DNA of 8,107 nt, from contig CAJVYT010000186.1 in NCBI GenBank assembly GCA_913009765.1, positions 1 to 8,107 on the forward strand, read 5' to 3'. Under the pieces are notes generated by a model, which made no database searches, had not been told where the DNA came from, and saw only the letters and a list, made by a program, of their open reading frames with translations. This stretch comes from an uncultured candidate division Zixibacteria bacterium. Its GTDB lineage: Bacteria; Zixibacteria; MSB-5A5; GN15; FEB-12. Each line of letters starts with the position of its first letter. The first letter of the stretch is position 1. Below are positions 1-7,080 of the stretch, in pieces. The position numbers and the translations under genes are program-made.

Positions 1-3000
1 AGTAGCACCGGCAGCAATAGCATCGCCAGCAATAGGGAAGTCGAAAGGGACAAACCAACTAGGAATACCGGCAGCTAAGAGAGAAGATGTTTTTTCATTT
101 TCTAAAGGTCTCGCAACAACGATATCATCAGTTGTATTGATTTGTCTAAATTTAGAAAGGAAAGCATCGCGCTGCATGAAATCAGCAATAGAAGCAGCTT
201 GTTCCATAATATCTTCTGTGACATAGCCAACAGAGAAGTCAGGGCGATTAGAACCAGTAATAGGAAGTTCATCAACTTGTGCAGATGCGATATTCAAATC
301 AGCACAACCTGTGTTGACAATGATTGGACCAGCATTAACCGCATATGACGGGCTGGATCCAAATTCAACTGCAACAGTTGGACTGAAAGTTTGAATTTCC
401 AAACGTGGTCTGTCTACACCTAATTTGAAGTCATAAAGACCTCCATAAAGGTCAGCAAACAACATATGCATACCTTCAGTAGCTGTCATAGCTAAAGCAC
501 CTAAAACACCACGTTCTAAGGCAGAACCACCATGATCAACACGGCGATTGAAGATATTTTCACCATTACTAGTATTATAACATTCTAAGAAACCGGTACT
601 ATTAAAGATGAACAGAAGATCAGGAGCAAGTCCTGCATCATCAGGTTCACAAGTTAAAAGACCTGTATTGAAATAATTAGCACCATCAGCAGTTTTAGCA
701 CCCCAAATTTGATTACCGGTAGATCTACTGAAAGCAATCAGATCTCCGCCGGTTGGGTCTGTTGGGTTAAGCCACTGCGATAATGTTGGAGCATATATAG
801 CATTTTGATCTACAATAGGTGTAGAATATATAGCTCTATTAGTTGCTACTGGTGGGACAACATGATTACCGGTAGCAGCATCAATAGAATAGAAGAATCC
901 ATCTAAAGGATGATCGGAAACACCTAAGTCATTAGCCCAAGAAACAGCATACAAAACTCCGCCTTCATAAGCAACACCACCACGGAAACCTTCAGGATAG
1001 TTATATCCAGGTTGTAGTGGAGCAGCTAATCCGCCGGCACCTTGCAGTGTCCAGTTAATAGCACCAGTGAGAGGATCTATAGAATAAATATCACCTTCAG
1101 TGGCACCTGTTTGGGTAGAATAGAAAAGGCTGGTTCCGTCAGTAGCACCGGAAACATATGGATTTCCTGTAAGATAAACAGGATTTGTTGCCCAACCGGC
1201 ATATAAATTACCAGTTAAAGCTTCAACAGCAACAACAGCACCATCATCAGTGGAATAGTACAAGACATCCATAGCACCGTCATTTAAGACAGTCATTACG
1301 GAGAAACGTGTATCACCAAAGAGATTAGCTAATCCAACAGAAAAGAATGTACGCTGCCATATAACGGCACCGGTAGCAAAATCTATTGCACCAACGGCTC
1401 TTGAAGCACCACCGGCTATGAACATAATGTCAGTGCCACCAATATTCATAATAGTCGGGGTACAACGGACAGAAGAACTAATCAATTGTCCGTCACCTGA
1501 TGAACTATTTAAAGTATAGATAGGTGTACCGGTAGCAATATCAAATACGGTATAACTATCTGAGAATGAACATACAACTCTGTCACCATAAATGACAGGA
1601 CCTGCATAAACAACACTAGCCGGTCCGTCATAGCTCCAGTTCAAGTTCAAGTTACACCAGGCATCGCCTACTGCAAGTTGAGAAGCACCATTACGGGCTT
1701 GAGAACCTTGATATGTTGACCAACCCGCATCAGTTAGCGGATCACAAGCTCTTCCAACAAATGGAATACAACAATGTGAAGAATAGGCTACCAATCCATA
1801 GTCGTCACCAAAGGCATCAACCATAGTAAGCCAAGGATAACCAATCGGTGATAGATTAAAAGCAGAACGTGCTTCATTGTTGCTTGATCCATCATCAGTA
1901 ACTACTTCTATAATACCTGTACCAAGAGCTTCTATAACAATCCAGTAATCACCTGTGACATAAACGTCTAAGGAGTGGAAATCTACTGTTTGTAAAGCAG
2001 GATACATTACATAATCAATAACCGGAACTATAATTGAAGCAATTTCAGTTCCAGGAACGCCGCCTGCATCTGTGTATATAGAAATCTTTGAATCTTCAAG
2101 ATAAGTAGCAGGATCTCCGACATCGTATAATGCCCAGGAAACTTCATTAACTTGACAGTTTTCACCGGCACTTGTAATTCTAACACCGGCTGCATTTTGT
2201 TGTACAGTACTGGTTAGATCCCAAACATATGCGAGACCATTGTAGTAACTTTTGGTTACACAAGATGAGAATTGGTCTATACAAAGATTGGCTGAGAAGA
2301 ACCAGTTATAATCGTCACCATACAGAGCAGGTGTAGCATACCAAGTACCATTGTACATAGTACTTGAACGACCTGTGCCGGTAGTACCGTCATCACCGAG
2401 GATATATTCCCAAGATACACCGGGAACGCCATCAACAGTTACGACAATATGGAATGTTTCGTCAACAACAATTCCAACAGGGACGTTAATATACCAACCA
2501 CCGGTATATGTACCGGCAAGTAAAGTAGTTGAAAATAATGTAGTAGTACCCGGAAGACCACCATCGTCGTTAGTGATAGATACTGTTACATCTTGAGAAC
2601 TATAATTAGCATCTGCTTCATATATAACAACATCAACAGATGTTAAAGTTTCAGGACCTCCTACGTCGAAACGCATAGCACGTGACGGAATATCATCGCC
2701 AGCTGAACTAGGAGTTGAGAAAATATAGGCAGGTGCGCCATTATATTCTTGAGTATAGCAATCGGTAAATGGGATTTCCCCGCTACAGCTTTCAGAAGAC
2801 ATAACTGCTGCGTAATCTCCACCCCAGACACCACACATAGTTCCCCAACCAGTATTGAGTGGGTCGTATGTATCGTAGTAAGAGGTGCGACATTCGGTGG
2901 ATGTAGAACCGTCATCGGTAAGAATTGCAACTTCATCAGTTCCGGCACCGCTATTGTCAACAATGCGGACACCGTAGTGATATTCTTCACCATCTGAGAA

Positions 3001-3576
3001 CACCCAACCAAAACCATCGACTGGAGCATTAGGAGAGGTTGGTGAGAAATCAACTCCAAACCACTGATAGCCACTAGCTAAGTCAGAGTAAGGAATAAGA
3101 GATGAGTCTAATACAGCCCCGGGGAACCCGTTGCCGTCATCAGCCCATAAATAACACATCAAATCTGGTGTACCCACCATTGCTGAAGGGTATGGTAAAA
3201 CCCAGAAAGTATAAAGTGTACATGAATAATTTTCTTCAGTAGAAAACCGCACATTGTAGTAATTTGCATCACCTGAATCAATCATGGTCCATAAATAATA
3301 ACCACCACCATCATAAGACAGATCTTCACAAAATGATCCAAGCGGTGGGGTAGGAACTGTCTCACCAACAGGCAGTTTTTGTAAATTAACTGGTCTTGAT
3401 GCAGGTTGAGCTGGAACAATATTGATAGCACCTTTATCTGAAAGAATCGGGTTATCAACATGAGTATTAATTGGTGTTCCAATATTCAATTGCGGATTTG
3501 TATCTGAAAAAGCTGTACCTGTAAAAGCTGTTACTAAGCTTAATACGAGTACTGCAATTAACAGTCTTTTTAACAT
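1..3576 (-). CDS. Large secreted PQQ-like beta-propeller protein (C-terminus beyond the window)
   Basis: Reading the minus strand from the ATG at 3576 gives 1192 uninterrupted codons to base 1, so the gene is intact here but cut by the window edge. Residues 1-24 are a signal peptide (MLKRLL, hydrophobic core, then AFS before Asp25), so the product is exported. Residues 138-225, 315-400 and 480-566 are three related units, each with a D-G-(x)-x-P-G motif followed 58-75 residues later by a DDG motif (TDDGS in units 1 and 3), probably beta-sandwiches. Residues 615-1050 carry seven xTG-type blade motifs (near 682, 735, 788, 837, 902, 953, 1004; several followed by W), 49-65 residues apart, typical of a seven-bladed PQQ-like propeller. 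From about 1057 a segment with FGSSPSYAV and NTGCADLNI resembles Hydin/choice-of-anchor-D Ig-like domains. No catalytic site is visible; a surface-binding or structural role is inferred. The start is supported by AAGGAG 7 nt upstream. Confidence 0.93.
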   Translation of the reverse strand, partial: MLKRLLIAVLVLSLVTAFTGTAFSDTNPQLNIGTPINTHVDNPILSDKGAINIVPAQPASRPVNLQKLPVGETVPTPPLGSFCEDLSYDGGGYYLWTMIDSGDANYYNVRFSTEENYSCTLYTFWVLPYPSAMVGTPDLMCYLWADDGNGFPGAVLDSSLIPYSDLASGYQWFGVDFSPTSPNAPVDGFGWVFSDGEEYHYGVRIVDNSGAGTDEVAILTDDGSTSTECRTSYYDTYDPLNTGWGTMCGVWGGDYAAVMSSESCSGEIPFTDCYTQEYNGAPAYIFSTPSSAGDDIPSRAMRFDVGGPETLTSVDVVIYEADANYSSQDVTVSITNDDGGLPGTTTLFSTTLLAGTYTGGWYINVPVGIVVDETFHIVVTVDGVPGVSWEYILGDDGTTGTGRSSTMYNGTWYATPALYGDDYNWFFSANLCIDQFSSCVTKSYYNGLAYVWDLTSTVQQNAAGVRITSAGENCQVNEVSWALYDVGDPATYLEDSKISIYTDAGGVPGTEIASIIVPVIDYVMYPALQTVDFHSLDVYVTGDYWIVIEALGTGIIEVVTDDGSSNNEARSAFNLSPIGYPWLTMVDAFGDDYGLVAYSSHCCIPFVGRACDPLTDAGWSTYQGSQARNGASQLAVGDAWCNLNLNWSYDGPASVVYAGPVIYGDRVVCSFSDSYTVFDIATGTPIYTLNSSSGDGQLISSSVRCTPTIMNIGGTDIMFIAGGASRAVGAIDFATGAVIWQRTFFSVGLANLFGDTRFSVMTVLNDGAMDVLYYSTDDGAVVAVEALTGNLYAGWATNPVYLTGNPYVSGATDGTSLFYSTQTGATEGDIYSIDPLTGAINWTLQGAGGLAAPLQPGYNYPEGFRGGVAYEGGVLYAVSWANDLGVSDHPLDGFFYSIDAATGNHVVPPVATNRAIYSTPIVDQNAIYAPTLSQWLNPTDPTGGDLIAFSRSTGNQIWGAKTADGANYFNTGLLTCEPDDAGLAPDLLFIFNSTGFLECYNTSNGENIFNRRVDHGGSALERGVLGALAMTATEGMHMLFADLYGGLYDFKLGVDRPRLEIQTFSPTVAVEFGSSPSYAVNAGPIIVNTGCADLNIASAQVDELPITGSNRPDFSVGYVTEDIMEQAASIADFMQRDAFLSKFRQINTTDDIVVARPLENEKTSSLLAAGIPSWFVPFDFPIAGDAIAAGAT

Positions 3577-3583
3577 TTATTTA

Positions 3584-3599
3584 CTCCTTAAAATAAGGA
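3584..3599 (-). promoter_or_regulatory. Ribosome binding site inside a small hairpin
   Basis: On the minus strand AAGGAG (3589-3584) stands 7 nt before the ATG at 3576 and decides that start. The preceding bases form TCCTTA-TTT-TAAGGA (3599-3585), a perfect 6-bp stem with a 3-nt loop that covers most of the Shine-Dalgarno sequence. The ribosome site is certain enough. Sequestration is an inference, since a 6-bp A/T-rich stem with a 3-nt loop is only marginally stable. Confidence 0.7.
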
Positions 3600-3725
3600 A
3601 AAATAGGTTAATTCGTTTTCTTAAAATATGTACACCACCGGACCAAAAAGTCATAAGGCGGAATACGTGTCCCTGAGTGTCTAGGGCAGGGGATGTTCTT
3701 TAATTAACGAATTGTTTTTTTAATG

Positions 3726-3796
3726 TCCTATTATCGGAGTTGGAAAATACCTGTTCAGGGTAAATTCCTTAGTTGCGAAATTATATGAAAATTTGC
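3726..3796 (-). promoter_or_regulatory. Candidate cis-regulatory RNA domain in the leader (GEMM-like motif order)
   Basis: On the minus strand the order is GCAAA (3796-3792), a 5-bp AT hairpin AAATT/AATTT (3794-3778), CGCAA (3777-3773), a hairpin GGAA-tt-TACC / GGTA-tt-TTCC (3768-3742), and GATAATAGGA (3735-3726). The leader of the exported-protein gene at 7992 has the same order, with GCAAA and GATAATAGGA 52 nt apart there and 56 nt apart here. GCAAA and CGCAA followed by a second hairpin recall the c-di-GMP-I (GEMM) riboswitch core, but the GNRA tetraloop and full core are not present. This is a hypothesis only. Confidence 0.25.
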
Positions 3797-3934
3797 TTCT
3801 GAAAACCTCTAATTTTCAGTTGGGTGTCGTTTTAAATTTCAACAAAGTTGAAATATGAACAACAAAGTATGTAGGTAGGAAGGATTTAATATGTTACCAT
3901 TTAACAGATTTAAACACGCTCTACAGAAGATACG

Positions 3935-3986
3935 GCCGAGCTGTCGGCTAACTAAAGCAGATTATGTTGTGACCGGAGCTGTCCGG
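3935..3986 (-). repeat. Twin hairpins with identical loops
   Basis: Two short inverted repeats share the loop CAGC on the minus strand (GCTG on plus): CCGGA-CAGC-TCCGG at 3986-3973 and GCCGA-CAGC-TCGGC at 3948-3935. They lie 24 nt apart within the leader. The stems differ in base pairs but both stay perfectly paired, which suggests that the structure is kept rather than the sequence. Neither is followed by a T-run, so they are not simple terminators. Confidence 0.55.
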
Positions 3987-4097
3987 CTTCAAATCATTAG
4001 CAAGTAATATAATTGTTTAAAAAGTAGGTTTAATCGTTACACAGAAAATCTGATTTGGCTCTCGGATTTTGTAGTATAACTTCACACGCTTGACCAT

Positions 4098-4125
4098 ATT
4101 ATACCCTTTTTTCTGAAATTGTCAA
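4098..4125 (-). promoter_or_regulatory. Consensus sigma-70 promoter for the minus-strand secreted-protein gene
   Basis: The minus strand reads TTGACA (4125-4120), a 16-bp spacer, then TATAAT (4103-4098). Both boxes match the consensus perfectly. Transcription would begin near 4091 and run leftward through the leader into the gene starting at 3576. No other promoter of this quality is visible between it and the gene. Confidence 0.8.
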
Positions 4126-4131
4126 GAACTT

Positions 4132-4150
4132 TATGGAAATTATTTCCATA
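4132..4150. promoter_or_regulatory. Perfect 19-bp palindrome, candidate operator
   Basis: TATGGAAAT-T-ATTTCCATA is a perfect 9+1+9 inverted repeat. It lies 6 bp upstream of the -35 box of the minus-strand promoter, inside the divergent intergenic region. The size and symmetry suit a dimeric transcription factor bound just upstream of the polymerase. The regulator is not identifiable from this window. Confidence 0.45.
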
Positions 4151-4170
4151 TTATTATTATTAAATACCGT

Positions 4171-4289
4171 GAGCGGAGGCTAAGGGGGACTTGGAGTTAA
4201 GTCAGTAGGTCGCGGTTCCGTTGGTTTGAAATCGTTAGATTTCAAAGTCGAGAAACCCGACAAACTTGCTATCTACCTGCTCTCCGCTC
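4171..4289. repeat. 119-bp fold-back element (nested inverted repeats)
   Basis: The ends GAGCGGAG (4171-4178) and CTCCGCTC (4282-4289) are perfect 8-bp inverted repeats, extended directly by AGTAGGT (4204-4210) pairing with ACCTGCT (4275-4281, one G-U). Inside are GACTT/AAGTC (4188-4192 with 4199-4203) and the perfect 9-bp hairpin TTTGAAATC-GTTA-GATTTCAAA (4225-4246), with GTTGG/CCGAC (4220-4224 with 4257-4261) outside it. No reading frame is supported. It could be a dispersed intergenic palindromic repeat or a structured RNA; neither strand shows a clear terminator, so the repeat reading is preferred. Confidence 0.5.
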
Positions 4290-4396
4290 CGGCAAAGGGC
4301 TTGTTGATAAAGTCCAAATTGTCACTACTTGAGCAGTCAGGAACCCTTTCCTGACGATGCCTTTAGAGGGTTTTTCAACAAGCCCCAAAGCCGGAG
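4287..4396. repeat. REP-like palindrome, split by a small insertion
   Basis: CTCCGGC (4287-4293) and GCCGGAG (4390-4396) form a perfect 7-bp inverted repeat. If the sequence 4297-4385 and one copy of CAAA are removed, the remainder is CTCCGGCAAAGCCGGAG followed by TCCAG. That closely recalls the widespread intergenic REP-like repeats built on TGGA(C/T)TCCGGC...GCCGGA. Its left end overlaps the fold-back element by 3 bases. Confidence 0.5.
4297..4385. mobile_element. 89-bp MITE-like element with terminal inverted repeats and CAAA target duplication
   Basis: The ends GGGCTTGTTGA (4297-4307) and TCAACAAGCCC (4375-4385) are perfect 11-bp inverted repeats. They extend to about 15 bp with one mismatch (next bases TAAA versus AAAA on the opposite strand). 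CAAA flanks both sides (4293-4296 and 4386-4389), as a 4-bp target-site duplication would. The interior has no coding capacity and carries the perfect hairpin GTCAGGAA-CCCT-TTCCTGAC (4336-4355). A non-autonomous transposon derivative moved by a transposase encoded elsewhere is the best reading; the parent IS family cannot be named. Confidence 0.55.
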
Positions 4397-4514
4397 TCCA
4401 GAACAGGAACAAGACGGCAGATGATAAAAGAATGAATGATAGTTTTTAGATATGTTGCTTTATTTGCTCTATTCGTTTCTGCTCTGAATAACCGTTAATA
4501 CTGGATATAGAAAA
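4397..4514. other. Intergenic stretch without recognisable features
   Basis: Between the split palindrome and the next hairpin cluster, all frames close quickly and no remnant of an SbcD/Mre11 gene or transposase could be recognised. The first bases (TCCAG) probably belong to the tail of the REP-like repeat. Confidence 0.4.
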
Positions 4515-4581
4515 TTGTAGGTTGGACATTATTTTCCGACTATAAGACAGACAGGAATGTCAGTCTTACCGCAACCTATAG
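4515..4581. repeat. Hairpin cluster, probable degenerate intergenic palindromic repeat
   Basis: TTGTAGGTTG (4515-4524) pairs with CAACCTATAG (4572-4581), two of the ten pairs being wobble. Enclosed is TAAGAC-A-GAC (4543-4552), which pairs with GTC-A-GTCTTA (4559-4568) around the loop AGGAAT. An alternative hairpin GTTGGA/TCCGAC (4521-4526 with 4535-4540) competes with the outer stem. Paired hairpins of this kind are typical of dispersed REP/BIME-type repeats. A further 6-bp AT hairpin follows at 4602-4618. Confidence 0.45.
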
Positions 4582-4638
4582 CTTATTGGACTGTATATCA
4601 CATATTTAGGTGAAATATAGGCAATTTGAGAGAATCTC

Positions 4639-4666
4639 TTGACTCATTTTATTTATTCTGTAGTTT
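4639..4666 (+). promoter_or_regulatory. Weak candidate promoter of the rad50-like/nuclease operon
   Basis: TTGACT (4639-4644), a 16-bp spacer and TAGTTT (4661-4666) form a plausible but weak promoter. It would start transcription near 4673, only about 5 nt before the ATG at 4678. That fits the absence of any Shine-Dalgarno sequence there and suggests near-leaderless translation. The short palindrome AGAGA-A-TCTCT (4629-4639) abuts the -35 box. Confidence 0.3.
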
Positions 4667-4677
4667 AGAACAGTTAT

Positions 4678-7080
4678 ATGAGAATACAATCACTTAAAAT
4701 CAGTAACTTTCGGGTTATAAAATCGGCTTCAATTGATTTTCCTGACAAAGTTATTGCTATAATCGGGAAAAACGGAGCAGGGAAATCATCTATAATTGAG
4801 GCTATTTCGTGGGCATTATATGGGAATCAAGCCGCCAGATCCGGCAAAGATGAGATAAAATCCACTTTTGCCGATGAGTCAGAAAATTGTGAAGTAAAAG
4901 TTAAGTTTTTCATTAATGAGGAACAGTTTACAGTTATTCGAAGATTAGTCGGTCGTACCAATAGAGCAGAAGTTGAGCTTTTTCGAGGTGACAAATCAGA
5001 ATCTGTCGGTGTTAATGAAACAAAAACGCACGTAGGAAATCTTTTGGGGCTTGATTGGCGGGGATATTTAAGCTCATTTTTAGCTCGTCAATCAGAACTG
5101 AATGCCCTGTCTGATTTAGTCCCGTCAAAAAGGAAAGATCATATCGCCGGTATGCTTGGAATCGAGCGGTTGGATAAAGCAATACAGACGCTCAAACAAG
5201 ACACCAAACTTTATAAAGAGAAGTCCCTCTTTTTAGAGCGGTTATTATCAGAAAAAGAAACAATTGAACGATTTATTGACGAATTACAGGCAAAACTGAA
5301 TATAATAGAGGCTCAGTTAGTACCCCAAAATCAGCTGTTTGAAGCAACGCTAAAAGAATTTGAAAAATCAAAACAGCAGTTTGAAATCTATTCTGAGAAA
5401 AAAAACAAATTCATTCAATCCGAATCTGAAATCAAAGCACAACAAAGTACCTTAGAGTACCTAAAAGTACAAAAGGATAAGCTACTAAGTGATAAAACTA
5501 AATTAGACGAGCATCAGCATCTTTTACAAGAATTGCTCAAACAGCAAGAAAAAGATAAAGAAATACCGTTAAAACTTGAACAGCTTAAAAAACAGCAAAG
5601 TAACAAAAAATACGCTGAGGATATCAAAAACCAACAGCAGACACTTTTGCAAAAGATAGAAACGAACAGCCAAAAATCAGCGAATCTTAAAACTTCACTT
5701 GAAAAATTAGAAGCACAATTCAGCAGTTTCCCAAAAGATTTAGAAAAGAGTTTACGAGAACAAAAACTCATGCGAGACGACAAAAGGTCACAATACAGCA
5801 GTTTGCAGACTGAGATTAAACGTCTGAAATTAGATATTGAAAAGCTTGACAATCAGCTGTCCAATATAGCAAATCTTAAATCAGAATCTATCTGTGAAAG
5901 ATGTCTGCGTCCTTTGGGGGAAGATTTTGAGTCGATAAAAAAACATATAGAAGATGAAATAAAGCAATTTGAGGAAAACCTGATATTAAAAACTACATCA
6001 CAAAAAGAAGTTTTAAAACAGGGTGAAGAATTAAAAATTACAATTGAGAATCTGGAAAAACAGCATAAAGCACAAATTGTCTTACGACCTGAAATTGAAT
6101 CAGTCAAAAAAGAAATAATTCAGTTTCAGCAGCTTACAAATGAATATTTACAGCGAAAAGAAGATATTTCAGACAAGCTCAAAGAGATTGGAGATATAGA
6201 TTTTGATGAAAAAGAGTTTGAAAATATAAGTTCTCAATTTGTTCGGTTTGAAGAAAATAAAAACAAGATTAATAGGTATCAGGGACAGCTTGAAAGATTG
6301 CCGAAACTTATTGATGATATTGATAAAACAAATTCCAAGATAGAAACAACCCAAAAAATAATTGATGAAGAGGTTAGAAACTTAGATTTAATCGGATATT
6401 CTGAATTAGAATTTGGTAAAGTAACCGAAAAATTTAATCAGTCTCAGAATAAACATGAAGAGTCTAAAAACAAATTATTTGAGATAAAAAAAGAAATAGA
6501 ACTAACTGCTCTTTCTTTACAAGAAAAACAGAATCAGCAGGAAATGTTTAAAAAATCTGAAAAAGAGTTTGAGGAAAATAAAACTGCTCATTATTACGGC
6601 GAAAAATTAAGCTCTCTCTTTACATTATATAGACATGATTTGATTGCCTCTATCAGACCAACTCTTGCCGACCTTTCATCACGCTTATTTAATGAGATGA
6701 GCGGTAATAAATACAATCTAGTTGAATTGGATGAAAAATATGAATTACGGGTAATGGACGATGGGCAGTTTTATGGAGTTGAGCGTTTTTCTGGCGGGGA
6801 AAAAGATCTTGCCAATCTCTGTTTGCGGTTAGCTATTTCATTGTCATTAACAGAAACCGCCGGGCTGAGCCGTTCATTTATTATTTTAGATGAAGTTTTT
6901 GGGTCACAGGATAATGAACGAAAGGACCTTATTCTATCTGCGTTGGCAAATTTGAAAAATAGGTTCCCTCAAATAATTCTCATTACTCATATTGAAGATA
7001 TCAAAGACGGTGTTGAACAGATTATCGAGGTAAAACAAAACGAGTCCGGTTATTCCGAGGTGGTTGTAAATGGTTCATAA
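4678..7080 (+). CDS. Rad50/SbcC-like zinc-hook ATPase
   Basis: This 800-residue protein has the full SMC-type ABC ATPase layout. Walker A is GKNGAGKSS at 30-38, the Q-loop glutamine is Gln138, the signature FSGGEK is at 704-709, Walker B is IILDE at 735-739 followed by the D-loop GSQD, and the switch histidine is His771. Two long charged helical arms (about 170-400 and 415-640) form an antiparallel coiled coil with the zinc hook Cys406-Glu-Arg-Cys409 at its tip. The family tethers DNA ends and, with Mre11/SbcD, opens and processes breaks and hairpins in the cytoplasm. The length is near that of archaeal Rad50 and shorter than E. coli SbcC. An in-frame TAG at 4666 leaves ATG 4678 as the first possible start; no ribosome site is visible. 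The stop overlaps the next gene by 11 nt. No sbcD/mre11 gene lies in this window, so sbcC is not assigned as a symbol. Confidence 0.93.
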   Translation: MRIQSLKISNFRVIKSASIDFPDKVIAIIGKNGAGKSSIIEAISWALYGNQAARSGKDEIKSTFADESENCEVKVKFFINEEQFTVIRRLVGRTNRAEVELFRGDKSESVGVNETKTHVGNLLGLDWRGYLSSFLARQSELNALSDLVPSKRKDHIAGMLGIERLDKAIQTLKQDTKLYKEKSLFLERLLSEKETIERFIDELQAKLNIIEAQLVPQNQLFEATLKEFEKSKQQFEIYSEKKNKFIQSESEIKAQQSTLEYLKVQKDKLLSDKTKLDEHQHLLQELLKQQEKDKEIPLKLEQLKKQQSNKKYAEDIKNQQQTLLQKIETNSQKSANLKTSLEKLEAQFSSFPKDLEKSLREQKLMRDDKRSQYSSLQTEIKRLKLDIEKLDNQLSNIANLKSESICERCLRPLGEDFESIKKHIEDEIKQFEENLILKTTSQKEVLKQGEELKITIENLEKQHKAQIVLRPEIESVKKEIIQFQQLTNEYLQRKEDISDKLKEIGDIDFDEKEFENISSQFVRFEENKNKINRYQGQLERLPKLIDDIDKTNSKIETTQKIIDEEVRNLDLIGYSELEFGKVTEKFNQSQNKHEESKNKLFEIKKEIELTALSLQEKQNQQEMFKKSEKEFEENKTAHYYGEKLSSLFTLYRHDLIASIRPTLADLSSRLFNEMSGNKYNLVELDEKYELRVMDDGQFYGVERFSGGEKDLANLCLRLAISLSLTETAGLSRSFIILDEVFGSQDNERKDLILSALANLKNRFPQIILITHIEDIKDGVEQIIEVKQNESGYSEVVVNGS

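Larger units (their letters stand above)
3577..4091 (-). promoter_or_regulatory. Long structured 5' leader of the secreted-protein gene; no gene seen in this stretch
   Basis: The predicted start of transcription near 4091 lies about 515 nt before the ATG at 3576. No convincing gene is found in between on either strand. The leader holds several short hairpins: 3585-3599 (covers the ribosome binding site), CCCTG/CAGGG at 3671-3691, GGAA-AA-TACC with a 7-nt loop at 3742-3768, CTGAAAA/TTTTCAG at 3799-3819, and a pair with identical loops at 3935-3948 and 3973-3986. AATTCGTT at 3610-3617 also pairs with AACGAATT at 3706-3713. Such length and structure suggest post-initiation control, but the transcript boundary is inferred from the promoter alone. 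Confidence 0.5.

Noticed and set aside
142..348. Short plus-strand open frames under the secreted-protein gene (142-348, 2351-2596, 2749-2997) and minus-strand frames 2661-3074 and 3282-3482
   Set aside because: They overlap the 1192-codon minus-strand reading frame, have no ribosome sites or family features, and are shadows of it.
3577..3654. 25-codon minus-strand micro-ORF ending in a TAA that abuts the ATG at 3576
   Set aside because: It has no ribosome site and no recognisable peptide, and an open frame of 25 codons is common by chance in this AT-rich leader.
4204..4281. tRNA or selenocysteine-tRNA-like look (GGTTCC, anticodon-like hairpin GATTTCAAA)
   Set aside because: The stems do not form a cloverleaf with a 7-8 bp acceptor, and no CCA-type end or proper T-arm is present.
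4171..4396. Remnant of a transposase or an SbcD/Mre11 pseudogene in the intergenic gap
   Set aside because: All six frames close quickly and no motif of either family could be recognised.
4132..4600. CRISPR array
   Set aside because: The palindromes differ in sequence and are not spaced as regular direct repeats with spacers; no cas gene is present.
5514..6354. Minus-strand open frames at 5514-5852, 5853-6107 and 6169-6354
   Set aside because: They lie antisense to the coiled-coil arms of the Rad50-like gene; the low-complexity Ser/Phe/Cys-rich translations are by-products of Lys/Glu-rich coding sequence.
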